DNA of 64,000 bases, from positions 1,178,001 to 1,242,000 of the forward strand of contig AP023052.1 in NCBI GenBank assembly GCA_019703815.1, read 5' to 3'. Position numbers and translations under genes: made by a program. This document shows positions 27,771 through 36,171 of this stretch, one piece after another (position 1 is the first letter of the stretch; each line of letters begins with the position of its first letter). The notes beneath the pieces were generated by a model, which had not been told where the DNA came from, searched no databases, and worked only from the letters and a program-made list of their open reading frames with translations. The stretch is from Thaumasiovibrio occultus. Its GTDB lineage: Bacteria > Pseudomonadota > Gammaproteobacteria > Enterobacterales > Vibrionaceae.

Positions 27771-27920
27771 ATGACAAATATCGTTGTAGGGCTAAGTATT
27801 GTCGCGATCTTAGGCATTGCAATTGCTAAGTTGGTCGTGATGAAACGCAAAGGTGGTGGTTGTGTCGGCTGCGCCGAAAAGGGCAGTTGTTCTGCTAAAC
27901 CTACATCAAAATGTAATTAA
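27771..27920 (+). CDS. FeoB-associated Cys-rich membrane protein
   Basis: A 49-residue protein starting 8 nt after feoB. One N-terminal membrane helix (NIVVGLSIVAILGIAIAKLVV) is followed by a basic turn (MKRK) and a glycine/cysteine-rich tail (GGGCVGCAEKGSC) with five cysteines in all, the last near the C-terminus. This is the layout of the FeoB-associated Cys-rich protein family found after feoB in many anaerobes. It replaces the feoC expected in enterobacteria. The cysteines could bind iron or sense redox state; that is inference. Confidence 0.85.
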   Translation: MTNIVVGLSIVAILGIAIAKLVVMKRKGGGCVGCAEKGSCSAKPTSKCN

Positions 27921-27924
27921 ATCG

Positions 27925-27955
27925 AAAGCCCCAGCCAATACGCTGGGGCTTTTTG
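27925..27955 (+). terminator. rho-independent terminator of feo operon
   Basis: AAAGCCCCAGC with GCTGGGGCTTT, a 6-nt loop and a T-rich tail. Confidence 0.92.
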
Positions 27956-27969
27956 TTTTCGGGAGCTCA

Positions 27970-28191
27970 CTATATTGACTCATCAATCGGGCCAATCGAG
28001 TACAGCACTAAATGCTCTGGCGTGCCATCACCCGCAAGCGAGTGGATATCTTCGCCGTCACGGATCAACTCCTCAATAATCGCCAAGGCGCGCGCCTCGG
28101 CCACCTGAACAATCATCGGACACTCTGCCGCCGAAACCCCGTATTTAGTCGCAATAAGTAACTCTTTAACGCGCTGTTTATCGGTTGTCAT
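27970..28191 (-). CDS. small hypothetical protein
   Basis: A 73-residue acidic protein from ATG 28191 (GTG one codon earlier is an alternative). Helix-rich with KQRVKELLIATKYGVSAAECP at the N-terminus, which could be a small helix-turn-helix-like unit. No family is recognised. It is convergent to the feo operon and has no partner gene. Confidence 0.5.
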   Translation of the reverse strand: MTTDKQRVKELLIATKYGVSAAECPMIVQVAEARALAIIEELIRDGEDIHSLAGDGTPEHLVLYSIGPIDESI

Positions 28192-28424
28192 CACTACAAG
28201 CCTATCAATGAAAATTTATTGGAAAGTATAGGCGGTAGCCTCATCGACACTCGGTGCGATAGTTAACATGAATGCTGTGATTCTGTTCCGGTTTTTTCCT
28301 CTCACTTCGCCGTAAAGTGGCTCTCTTTTCTGACTAACTCACTGATTGGCATCTAATCTCATTGGATTGGGTCGTCCTAAAGACAGTTGATCTGTGCCGT
28401 ACAGCAGATTTAGGGAGTAACACC

Positions 28425-29588
28425 ATGTTCAATCGTGACGTTATTAGCGCCATTGCGACCGAGATGACCGCGTTGCGCCAACGTATTCACCAGTATCCTG
28501 AAGCGGGCTTTTGCGAAACCCAGACCGCCGCCCTTATTTGTGATGAGCTGGAACACCTTCATATTCCGTACCGCACCGGTTATGGCAAAACGGGCGTTGT
28601 TGCCACCATTGCCGGGAAAAACGGCGGGCGCGAGATCTTACTGCGTTGCGATATGGATGCGCTGCATCTAGATGAAAGCAATGACTTGCCTTATCGTTCC
28701 CAAAACGCGGGACTAATGCATGCCTGTGGTCATGATGGCCATGTGGCGATCATGCTCGGCGTTGCCAACTACCTTTCTGCTCACAATGATTTCAATGGCA
28801 AGGTGCATTTGTTGTTCCAGCCGGCTGAAGAGCGTTTTGGTGGTGCGCGTGACGTTATCGCCGATGGGCTATTTGACGATTTTCCCCGCATCGATGCGGT
28901 GTATGGCTTGCACAACTGGCCCGGGGTTGAACTGGGCACGATTGCGGGGCGCGAAGGCGCGTTGATGGCCTGTGGTGGGTCATGGGAGATGACGATCACT
29001 GGAAGCGGTGGACACGGCGCAATGCCACACCAAACCACCGATCCAACCTTAGCCGCCGGACATATTATTACCGCAATGCAAAGCATAGTGAGCCGCAATG
29101 TGTCGCCGGTGGACTCCGCCGTACTCTCGATTGCCTATATGCAGGCGGGCGAGGCGAGTGTGCGCAATGTGATCCCAGCAACCGTTACCTTGGCGGGCAC
29201 TTGTCGTGCCTATAAAAACGAGGTGCACACCCATGTGTTTGAGCGATTGAAAAACGTAGCGAGTCAGACGGCGGCCGCCTTTGGTTGTGAAGCGACAACC
29301 ACGGTTAAGTTTGGCTACCCAGCGGTGGTAAATGCGACCGATAAATTTGCCATTGCCAGTCGCGCCGCTATCGCGACGGTAGGCGATAAATTCAACGGCT
29401 CGATTGAGCCGGTGACGCCATCGGAAGATTTTGCCTATTACTTGCAGCATGTGCCGGGCGCCTTCGTGTTTTTGGGCAACGGCGATTCGGCTGCGCTCCA
29501 TACGCCAGCCTACGATTTTAACGATCATTCGATTCCGACAGGCATTGAGTATTTTCTTCATGTGATTGCGCTGGAATTGGGTGCCTGA
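28425..29588 (+). CDS. M20-family amidohydrolase (hippurate hydrolase-like)
   Basis: A 387-residue metal-dependent peptidase/amidohydrolase of family M20D. The start at 28425 is set by GGGAG 8 nt upstream. RQRIHQYPEAGF, LLRCDMDALHL, MHACGHDGHVAIMLG and FQPAEE are the signature blocks; the His, Asp, Glu and Cys residues in them bind the metal. TGSGGHGAMPHQTTDP begins the dimerisation lid domain. Such enzymes hydrolyse N-acyl amino acids (hippurate, IAA-amino acids, N-acetyl amino acids) in the cytoplasm. The exact substrate is not shown. Confidence 0.9.
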   Translation: MFNRDVISAIATEMTALRQRIHQYPEAGFCETQTAALICDELEHLHIPYRTGYGKTGVVATIAGKNGGREILLRCDMDALHLDESNDLPYRSQNAGLMHACGHDGHVAIMLGVANYLSAHNDFNGKVHLLFQPAEERFGGARDVIADGLFDDFPRIDAVYGLHNWPGVELGTIAGREGALMACGGSWEMTITGSGGHGAMPHQTTDPTLAAGHIITAMQSIVSRNVSPVDSAVLSIAYMQAGEASVRNVIPATVTLAGTCRAYKNEVHTHVFERLKNVASQTAAAFGCEATTTVKFGYPAVVNATDKFAIASRAAIATVGDKFNGSIEPVTPSEDFAYYLQHVPGAFVFLGNGDSAALHTPAYDFNDHSIPTGIEYFLHVIALELGA

Positions 29589-29623
29589 GCACTAATTAAA
29601 ACAAAATATAAGGGAAATGCAGT

Positions 29624-30097
29624 ATGAAAAGAACAATCACGTATGTTGCAGCTGCAATGCTGACAGCGTTATCAGCCAGTGCTCAAGCCCTACCAACACT
29701 TGATATTGAAATCGCGGGTCGTGGCGATGCGCTGGCTCTGGATGCGTTTTTGCAGGAGCACCTTGGTCAGCGTGTTGCTCTGGCAGTGAGTGTTTGCGGG
29801 GTCGCAGCCGCCACCTGTCCGTCGGTGTCTTATACCAATAACACGCTGGTGGTCGATGCGATGGAGTACGATGCCAATTACGATCCAATTTGCGAATATG
29901 ACGATACCTTGGGCGAGGGAATGACCGTTTATTTTAGCGAGTCAGATACGGAGTATTTATGGGGCTGGGAAAAATTTGCTACCTGTAAAGATGGCTCGGA
30001 ATCTGGCCTGTTTACGGTAATGGGTGAGTTTATCGTCCCTGAAAACGCGGGCTATGGCATGGGGTGGACCGAGTGGATGCTGACCAAAGTTGAATAG
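29624..30097 (+). CDS. hypothetical secreted protein
   Basis: A 157-residue protein with a clear signal peptide (KRTITYVAAAMLTALSASAQA) and about 135 mature residues. The mature part has four cysteines (in SVCGVAAATC, PICEYD and ATCKDG), Asp-rich turns and many aromatic residues, suggesting a disulfide-stabilised periplasmic or secreted beta domain. Good ribosome site (AAGGGAAATGCAGT before ATG). It follows the M20 enzyme by 35 bp and may be co-transcribed. No family is recognised. Confidence 0.65.
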   Translation: MKRTITYVAAAMLTALSASAQALPTLDIEIAGRGDALALDAFLQEHLGQRVALAVSVCGVAAATCPSVSYTNNTLVVDAMEYDANYDPICEYDDTLGEGMTVYFSESDTEYLWGWEKFATCKDGSESGLFTVMGEFIVPENAGYGMGWTEWMLTKVE

Positions 30098-30122
30098 GCT
30101 TGTGCTTTGTTAATTTAAAGAA

Positions 30123-30152
30123 AATGCCAGCCAATGAAGGCTGGCACTTTTT
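30123..30152 (+). terminator. rho-independent terminator
   Basis: GCCAGCC with GGCTGGC around a 6-nt loop, flanked by A-rich and T-rich arms, ending in TTTTT. Confidence 0.88.
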
Positions 30153-30187
30153 GTGCTTCCAATTGCAACAAACTTAGATTTCACGCC

Positions 30188-30216
30188 TTGACATGTGATT
30201 AGCTTCACACAAATTA
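30188..30216 (+). promoter_or_regulatory. promoter with embedded CRP site for the VtrA-like gene
   Basis: TTGACA (30188-30193), a 17-bp spacer and AAATTA. The spacer holds TGTGA-TTAGCT-TCACA (30194-30209), a CRP palindrome with both half-sites perfect. A CRP dimer there would be expected to block this promoter. Confidence 0.6.
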
Positions 30217-30268
30217 GAGGTTGTTATATGATCCGCCGTCTTTTTGTTCAGAGCGACTTCCGTTAGTT

Positions 30269-30985
30269 ATGAAAAGCAATCCTTCAATAAAGGTGGTCGG
30301 TAATTTCTTATGGGAAGTGGACTCTCGAAAATTAACTCGAATTGCCCCTGAAAAAACGAACGATGGTGTAACAGAAGGCGGCGAGCAAAGCAGCGAACTG
30401 TTGCTGACGCCAAAACAATACCGCCTTTTAAAGTGCTTGTTCGATGCACACCCGCAGACGCTGCCAAACGACAACATTGTTGAGTACGTCTGGAATGGAA
30501 AGCCAACGTCACCCGAAAGTTTGCCTCAGCTGATCAAGCGAACCCGTTTGGCATTAGAAGACACTGAGCGCACGATTTTAGTGAATGAGCCGGGCGTGGG
30601 CTATCGCTTAGCCTTTACTGAATGTGCAATAAGCCAATCTGCGCCTCGTTCGACCAAATTGGCCGATCAGGCAATGCTGCGAGAAAGTTGGCGAAATAAC
30701 GTCGCGGTATTGTGGCCAGCGATTGCGTTAATTGCCGGCATGCTGACGATTTATCATTTGAGTACAGTGGCGGATGCATGGTATTTCAAACCGAAATTTG
30801 ACCATCTGCAAGTGGCGAAACCTTATCCATTTATCTCGGAATCGGAGGGGAAAACCGAGCTGACGATAGATGGCCATCAATGCATCTATATAAAAGAGCG
30901 TCGGCTTATTCGCTGCACCCTGCCATTACCTGACGTCGTGGAAGAGGCCAATAAGGCAACTCAGTGCACTAATCGAACAATGTGA
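30269..30985 (+). CDS. ToxR/VtrA/CadC-like membrane-bound winged-helix regulator
   Basis: A 238-residue one-pass transcription factor from ATG 30269 (TTG 30221 is an alternative with no clear ribosome site). Counting from the TTG: OmpR-type winged helix at about 23-131 (LTPKQYRLLKCLFDAH, then the wing VNEPGVGYRLAF), one membrane helix at about 161-180, and a 74-residue periplasmic domain with cysteines C221, C232 and C249. The next gene overlaps it by 4 nt and encodes a small membrane protein. This is the architecture of ToxR-ToxS and, by size, especially VtrA-VtrC of V. parahaemolyticus, where the pair binds bile salts. Confidence 0.85.
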   Translation: MKSNPSIKVVGNFLWEVDSRKLTRIAPEKTNDGVTEGGEQSSELLLTPKQYRLLKCLFDAHPQTLPNDNIVEYVWNGKPTSPESLPQLIKRTRLALEDTERTILVNEPGVGYRLAFTECAISQSAPRSTKLADQAMLRESWRNNVAVLWPAIALIAGMLTIYHLSTVADAWYFKPKFDHLQVAKPYPFISESEGKTELTIDGHQCIYIKERRLIRCTLPLPDVVEEANKATQCTNRTM

Positions 30986-31422
30986 AGCTTATAGAAATAC
31001 CAGCCATGAAAAATACATTCCCTGCATCACTAACACCCAGAATGCGAAACCTTCTGCTGGTGTTAGTGGGTATCAACATCGCGCTATTGATCGGTAAAAG
31101 CAGAATTACAAACCATTACGTTGGTACGTTAGAGGCCCTAGGTCATAGCTGGACCAGCCATACGGTGCAATATGGTCGCAGTATACAAACGCAGAACTCG
31201 TTCGTGGGTTTGGAAGATTCAGTCGATACACGAGCGAAGCAAGTTAACATAGATTACTCCATCGATATCATCGCACCGAACGAATACCTTGGTCAGGGAA
31301 AAGGGCAAGTTGTGCCAGTGCGGCATAATCGTGTTTATGCGTTAGACGAGACGTGTAGCTTGGTCTTTAGTGGTCCTTCGCAGTTTAAGATCACCAATGC
31401 GCTTTTGCGTTGTACTTATTGA
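30982..31422 (+). CDS. VtrC/ToxS-like periplasmic partner protein
   Basis: A 146-residue protein whose GTG overlaps the regulator's stop (GTGA), implying coupled translation. Short cytoplasmic N-terminus, one membrane helix at about 23-38 (NLLLVLVGINIALLIG), then a periplasmic domain of about 105 residues, rich in beta strands, with two cysteines near the end (ETCSLVF, LLRCTY). ATG 31006 is an alternative start. Position, topology and size match the C-component of co-component signalling systems such as VtrC. I see no clear residue similarity that I could claim; the call rests on architecture. Confidence 0.65.
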   Translation: MKLIEIPAMKNTFPASLTPRMRNLLLVLVGINIALLIGKSRITNHYVGTLEALGHSWTSHTVQYGRSIQTQNSFVGLEDSVDTRAKQVNIDYSIDIIAPNEYLGQGKGQVVPVRHNRVYALDETCSLVFSGPSQFKITNALLRCTY

Positions 31423-31470
31423 GCCGATTTGGTTAGTTGGATGTGCGAATAGGACAGTAAGGATCACCTA

Positions 31471-31710
31471 ATGGCATATCCTGATCACCAAGATATTTAC
31501 GCCGCCATGACGACGTTGCTGACGGCTTATGTGCCGGAACCCAAATGCAGCGACATGGTGATAAGATTAGAAACAATGGCGCACGATCAACAATTTCCGC
31601 CAGGAAAATGGGTTTTGCACCAGCTTGATACGTGGCGGCGTGAACAAGGGGTGTCGCTGACACCTGAGCACGCCGATTTGTATCGGCAGATCTGTGAATA
31701 CTGTATTTAA
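31471..31710 (+). CDS. small hypothetical protein
   Basis: A 79-residue soluble protein with AAGGA 7 nt before the ATG. Helical and rich in Gln, Trp and His (HDQQFPPGKWVLHQLDTWRREQG), with cysteines near 32 and 77. It starts 48 bp after the VtrC-like gene and could be its third operon member. No family is recognised. Confidence 0.55.
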   Translation: MAYPDHQDIYAAMTTLLTAYVPEPKCSDMVIRLETMAHDQQFPPGKWVLHQLDTWRREQGVSLTPEHADLYRQICEYCI

Positions 31711-31985
31711 CTTCTTTTCTTCTTTTCTTCTTTTCGTTGCTCTCAGTGTTGATTTTTTGCTCTGAGCGGTGGCTGATTTTACATCGCTTATCGCGTTCTT
31801 ATCTTTTTCCGTAGTGGATGGGAAAAAGTAACAAGTGTGGTAAACGATGATTATTTTTCCGATTGATCTCCATAACTCTTCAGTTTCTTATTGAATGCAG
31901 TCCTGCGATTCGTAGCCTGTTCGTCGCACTTTGACCGCATGAAAAATGTCGTTTCGATAGATAAATCATAATAAGGAAAATTAAA
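31711..31985. other. intergenic region with short pyrimidine repeat
   Basis: It opens with about three copies of TTCTTTTC (31713-31736). Otherwise no feature is recognised. A promoter for the lipoprotein gene presumably lies near its AT-rich right end. Confidence 0.4.
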
Positions 31986-32525
31986 ATGAAATATTGGCTA
32001 TGGATGGTAATAACGGCGTTAGCTATAACGGGGTGTAGCAATGGACGAGAAGACTTTATTGGCTATTATGCCGGTAAAAGTTTGGCGTCGGGCGAGCGTT
32101 ATATTTCGCAAGTAAGTCACGACGGCAGAGATTATTGGTTCGATATGGACATCTTTAAGGTTAATGATTGGGATCGCGCCAAGTTGGAGATTGTGCCAAA
32201 AGGATTAAAAGTGGTCGGAAATCAAACCTTATTTGTGTTGAGTGCTGATGGTACGACACTGATGTTTGCAGGGACGGATTTAACTCGCATAACCGAAGGT
32301 GAGGCAATGGCGTGGCTCGCAGAGCAACAGCGCATAACGGCTGAAAAAGCGGCGCAAAAAGCGCAGTGTGATGCGTTTAATGAAGACGTTGAAGTGATTC
32401 GCCATTTGGATGACAGCGAGCTATCCAAGACCGTGAAAGAGCTACATCAGAAAAGACCACAAGGCTGCCGTATTTATAATCCGGGGCTAGACTATTTAAT
32501 GATGATGTATCAATCAGCAGGCTAA
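31986..32525 (+). CDS. hypothetical lipoprotein
   Basis: A 179-residue lipoprotein with lipobox ITGC (cysteine about residue 17). The first half of the mature protein (about 25-95) is a beta domain with the DFIGYYAG and DRAKLEIVPKGLKVVG segments. The second half is helical and charged (QQRITAEKAAQKAQCDAFNEDVEVI). No family is recognised. Good spacing from AAGGAAAATTAAA to the ATG. Monocistronic, with a terminator after it. Confidence 0.65.
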   Translation: MKYWLWMVITALAITGCSNGREDFIGYYAGKSLASGERYISQVSHDGRDYWFDMDIFKVNDWDRAKLEIVPKGLKVVGNQTLFVLSADGTTLMFAGTDLTRITEGEAMAWLAEQQRITAEKAAQKAQCDAFNEDVEVIRHLDDSELSKTVKELHQKRPQGCRIYNPGLDYLMMMYQSAG

Positions 32526-32557
32526 CTTAAGCAAAAATTCGTTTTTTCTTACCCAGA

Positions 32558-32580
32558 AGAGCCCCAAAAGGGGCTCTTTG
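32558..32580. terminator. terminator between convergent genes
   Basis: AGAGCCCC, loop AAAA, GGGGCTCT and TTTG. It lies between the lipoprotein and the efflux transporter and is usable from both sides. Confidence 0.85.
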
Positions 32581-32610
32581 TCGTTCTTTAACCATGCCTC
32601 TTTCTAATGC

Positions 32611-34161
32611 TCAGTGCACGGGTGGTGTGGGTGCGCCGTTTTTCGGCTTGGGCTTAAACAGCGCCAGCATTGGGATCAAGCACAAGTAGGAGAACAGCAA
32701 GAAACCAAAGGTGTATACGAAAGCGGTAAGGGTTGATTGTTGATGCAGCAAGTTCTGAATTTGGATCAGAAAATGTGGATCGGTCACCGTCGTGCCTTGG
32801 GACATTGCCGCTTGTTGTAATACCGGGTTATCGGGGCTTAACGCGCCACCCAAGGCGTTCCATTCATGCTGCTGGGTGCGCGAGAAATAGGTGTTCACAA
32901 TCGAAATACCAAAAGAGCCACCCACAGTACGGCACAGGTTGTAAACTACAGCGCCGCCGACGGTGTCTTTCGGTGACAGGGTCGCGTACGCTAATTGGCT
33001 CAGTGGAGCAAACACCAATCCCATCCCCGCGCCTTGGATCATGCTCGGCACTACTATCCAGAACATATTGATTTCGAGCGAATACTGCGTCATTAAGTAA
33101 GTGGCGAGGGCATTGAGAGCAAGGCCAACCACGATCAGGGCGCGCGCATCAATGCGGTCCATATAGCGGGCCATCACCAGTAAAACGACGGCGGACGTTA
33201 ACCCGCGTGGCGCCATCATAAAGCCAGTGGTATCAACCGGATAGCCTAAAAGCTGCTCTAGCATCATCGGCTGTAGTTGGGTGATACCAAACATCCCCAT
33301 TGCAAAACCGGCCATCACAATACAGGACATCGCCAAGTTGCGATCTTTCAGCAGCCAGACTGGGGCAATATCGCCTCGGGTTTTGAATGAGCGGATCACA
33401 AAGTAAATAATCGCAATGACACTGATGATGGCAGAGAACAAGATCAGGTGCGACTCAAACCACGATTCTTCGTTGCCGCGGTCGAGCACCATTTGTAGTA
33501 AGCCGATCCCGATCGTCATGGCGATCACGAGCGGCCAGTCGATTTTGGTTTTGCCGCGACCATCGAGTTTCACAAAGACGTAAATGAGCGATAGGCATAG
33601 CGCGCCAATCGGCAAATTAACGTAGAAAATCCAGCGCCAATCCATGTTTTCGGTGATCAACCCGCCCAACGTTGGCCCCAAAATAGGGCCTAGCAGGACG
33701 CCAACACTGAACATTGCCATCGCTTTGCCCCGTTGGTTGGCAGGGTAAATTTGGATCATGATCGATTGCGATAGTGGGATCACCGATGCCCCGAATGCGC
33801 CTTGCATCACACGAAACGTAACCATCTCTGCGATAGAGTCCGCTTGACCGCACAGGGCCGAGGTGAACACAAAGCCAGTGACGGACAACAATAAGAGGCG
33901 ACGGACACCAAACTTGAGCGCAAGGTAACTGGCTAGCGGAATAAAGATCGCTTCCGCCATGGAGTAAGACGTTAATACCCAAGTGACCTGATCGGAGGTG
34001 ACGCCGAGCGCGCCCATCATGTGCGGCAGTGCCACATTGGCGATGGTCATATCGAGCAACACCATGATGGCCGACAGCATGACCGCGAGGGTGACGAGCT
34101 TACGTCGCCCTTCGCTCATGACGCCTTGCTCTTCGTTTGCAGGGAGAGAAACGTCAGCCAT
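32611..34161 (-). CDS. EmrB/QacA-type (DHA2) MFS drug transporter
   Basis: A 516-residue transporter from ATG 34161; the in-frame extension upstream overlaps the adaptor gene and is not used. Fourteen hydrophobic segments. MTIANVALPHMMG is the DHA2 motif D1, LKFGVRRLL lies in the motif A loop, and GVLLGPILGPTLGG is motif C of drug antiporters. It would work with the HlyD-type adaptor, whose stop lies just before this start, and an outer-membrane channel to expel hydrophobic compounds. Confidence 0.92.
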   Translation of the reverse strand: MADVSLPANEEQGVMSEGRRKLVTLAVMLSAIMVLLDMTIANVALPHMMGALGVTSDQVTWVLTSYSMAEAIFIPLASYLALKFGVRRLLLLSVTGFVFTSALCGQADSIAEMVTFRVMQGAFGASVIPLSQSIMIQIYPANQRGKAMAMFSVGVLLGPILGPTLGGLITENMDWRWIFYVNLPIGALCLSLIYVFVKLDGRGKTKIDWPLVIAMTIGIGLLQMVLDRGNEESWFESHLILFSAIISVIAIIYFVIRSFKTRGDIAPVWLLKDRNLAMSCIVMAGFAMGMFGITQLQPMMLEQLLGYPVDTTGFMMAPRGLTSAVVLLVMARYMDRIDARALIVVGLALNALATYLMTQYSLEINMFWIVVPSMIQGAGMGLVFAPLSQLAYATLSPKDTVGGAVVYNLCRTVGGSFGISIVNTYFSRTQQHEWNALGGALSPDNPVLQQAAMSQGTTVTDPHFLIQIQNLLHQQSTLTAFVYTFGFLLFSYLCLIPMLALFKPKPKNGAPTPPVH

Positions 34162-34162
34162 G

Positions 34163-35269
34163 TTATTGCTCTTGCGCTGGTGTTGTTGGCGCTTCTGGGG
34201 AGGCCGGAATTTGGCTGTTGTCCGGCGTGCGAGCCTGAGGTAGAGCAACGTCAGCGTGGCTGGTGGTATCAATCGTTACACTGGCGCTCGCGCCCACGCG
34301 CAATGGATGCGCCGGATGCTCATTTTCATCGTTTAAGCGGATCAGCAGTGGGAAACGTTGTGGCACTTTTACCCAGTTACCTGTGGCGTTTTCGGGCGGC
34401 AAGAGTGAGAACGATGAACCGCTGGCCGGCGAGATCGCTTCCACCACGCCGTGGTATTCCGCGCTAGGGTAGAGATCAAGCTCAACGGTGGCGGGCATAC
34501 CGACCACGATGTTTTGCAGTTGGGTTTCTTTGTAGTTGGCTTGGATCCAGAAGGTGTTGTCCTCGACTAATGGCACCAATGCTTGGCCCGGTGACACAAC
34601 GCTACCGGCGTGGACGCTGAGCTTACCAATATGACCGTCAGCTGGCGCAAAGATATTGGTGTAGGAGAGCGACAAACTGGCTTGGCTGAGCGCCGAGGCT
34701 GCTTTTTTCACTTCTGGCGCATCTTCACCACGCGCGCCTTGGGCTTTGGTGAGTTGCGACATATTCGCGCGCGCGGCGATAACGCTCTCTTCTGCTACTG
34801 ACAATTTAGCGCGCGCATCGTCGAGTTGTTGTCTTGGCAAAAGTTGTTTGCCAACCAGCTCGCGCACGCGTTGGTAGCTCGATTGGGCGTCAGACAATTG
34901 CGCCACTGCGCTTTTCACATTCGCACTGGCGGCAAGAATGGCATCGTCGGTCGCGGCATTGTTCTGCAGCGCCATTTGATACGCGGCTTGGGCTTCATCT
35001 AGCTTGGCTTGGAAAGGCGCGGGGTCAATCTGCATTAACAGATCGCCTTTGGTGACACGCTGATAATCTGCGACGTTTACCGTGATCAATTTGCCCTGCA
35101 CTTGCGGCGCGATATAGATGATGTTGGCGTGGACATAGGCATCGTCGGTATTGGGATAGGTGTTCTGGCGCTGGACGTAGAAGTAGCCAAGGGTTGCTAA
35201 TCCACCGATGATGATGAGCATCAGCAGAAGATTGCGAACCAAATGGGGCTGAGCGTTTTTTTCTGTCAT
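34163..35269 (-). CDS. EmrA/HlyD-type membrane fusion protein
   Basis: A 368-residue periplasmic adaptor from ATG 35269. One N-terminal membrane helix (NLLLMLIIIGGLATLGYFYV), biotinyl-lipoyl-like halves (VQGKLITVNVADYQRVTKGDLLMQID and IFAPADGHIGKLSVHAGSVV), a long coiled-coil hairpin between them and a beta-barrel domain (WIQANYKETQLQNIVVGMPATVELD). The C-terminal tail is Pro/Thr-rich. It forms an operon with the downstream DHA2 transporter. No regulator gene adjoins the pair. Confidence 0.92.
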   Translation of the reverse strand: MTEKNAQPHLVRNLLLMLIIIGGLATLGYFYVQRQNTYPNTDDAYVHANIIYIAPQVQGKLITVNVADYQRVTKGDLLMQIDPAPFQAKLDEAQAAYQMALQNNAATDDAILAASANVKSAVAQLSDAQSSYQRVRELVGKQLLPRQQLDDARAKLSVAEESVIAARANMSQLTKAQGARGEDAPEVKKAASALSQASLSLSYTNIFAPADGHIGKLSVHAGSVVSPGQALVPLVEDNTFWIQANYKETQLQNIVVGMPATVELDLYPSAEYHGVVEAISPASGSSFSLLPPENATGNWVKVPQRFPLLIRLNDENEHPAHPLRVGASASVTIDTTSHADVALPQARTPDNSQIPASPEAPTTPAQEQ

Positions 35270-35506
35270 TGTTATAAACCGTTGATTGTCGTCTGGCGTT
35301 AAAGGCAACGCGAAGAGTGTGCAAAAGAAGGGCTGACAAAATGGTAGATCTAGATCACACATTCAGCAACGACAGCGGCACGTCATTTATGGAATGTATT
35401 TTTGCAATTAAATTTTGCCGTCGTTATCGAACGCCGACATCCTGTTTGTTAGGGGGGCTTTCTAGTGTTCGACGCTAGTTGACTGATTGCGACGAATGGA
35501 TTGCCC

Positions 35507-35580
35507 TTGATTCCTCGGCGTCGATTTTCTTGAACTTGGATTTGGCTCTGAATCTAGCCGCTTGAAGTCACTTGGGTATA
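35507..35580. repeat. partial copy of the 3811-4077 MITE-like element
   Basis: About 74 bp matching the right end of the full element, including CGGCGTCGATTT, TTGAACTTGGATTTG and the terminal CACTTGGGTATA. The left end and most of the interior are missing. It has a few substitutions and an internal deletion. Confidence 0.7.
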
Positions 35581-35771
35581 AAGGCTGTACCGCATCACGA
35601 ATGTTGCTGTGGAAATAGGTGTTCAAAAATATTAATTGGCAGCAAAATTATTATCTGTCTCACAAATGATATGCGATTCTCACACTTGGATAATGCGGAT
35701 TAAATCCTTGATGTGTTAACTTATTTATAGTTTGGGTAGGCTTAATAATATTATTCTTAAAAGGGATTTCC
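35581..35771. other. AT-rich upstream region
   Basis: AT-rich and without a gene. Its right end carries AAGGGATTTCC, a clear ribosome site for the frameshifted gene that follows. Confidence 0.4.
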
Positions 35772-36090
35772 ATGAATAAGAACCGACTGTTTCTTGGCGT
35801 ATGGTGTGTGGTTTATTGGCATGCCGTGCATTATCGGTGTGAGTTACTTTCTGCGTTATTATCTGACGCTTGGCGGTGCGGGTACCAACTTAGGCATGCC
35901 GGAATCCGTATGGTTTGTTTCGCATGTGTTGCTATTTATGGTATCGGGCTTTATCGCTTTACCGGCGATAGAGCGATTAAATCTAGCCGGGAAAATAAAA
36001 ACCACACTAATCACACTTCTTATTTTTGGTGTTTATTATTTTGCGACCACTTGGATTTACGTCATCGGAACAGGCGTTGATAGTGTTTAA
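35772..36090 (+). pseudogene. small membrane protein, apparently frameshifted
   Basis: The ATG at 35772 has a strong ribosome site and encodes MNKNRLFLG before the frame turns into Cys/His/Arg-rich nonsense. The +1 frame from about 35794 encodes a natural three-helix membrane protein (AYGVWFIGMPCIIGVSYFL and so on) ending at 36090. Removing one G of the GG at 35795-35796 would join them into a single protein of about 105 residues. Either the gene is broken, there is a sequence error, or translation starts at TTG 35794. Function unknown. Confidence 0.6.
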
Positions 36091-36171
36091 TAATTGCGCG
36101 AAATAAAAATGACAATGTAATGTATTTCCGTGTGAAATACAAATAAAAATGAAATAAGACTAGGCTTCATT

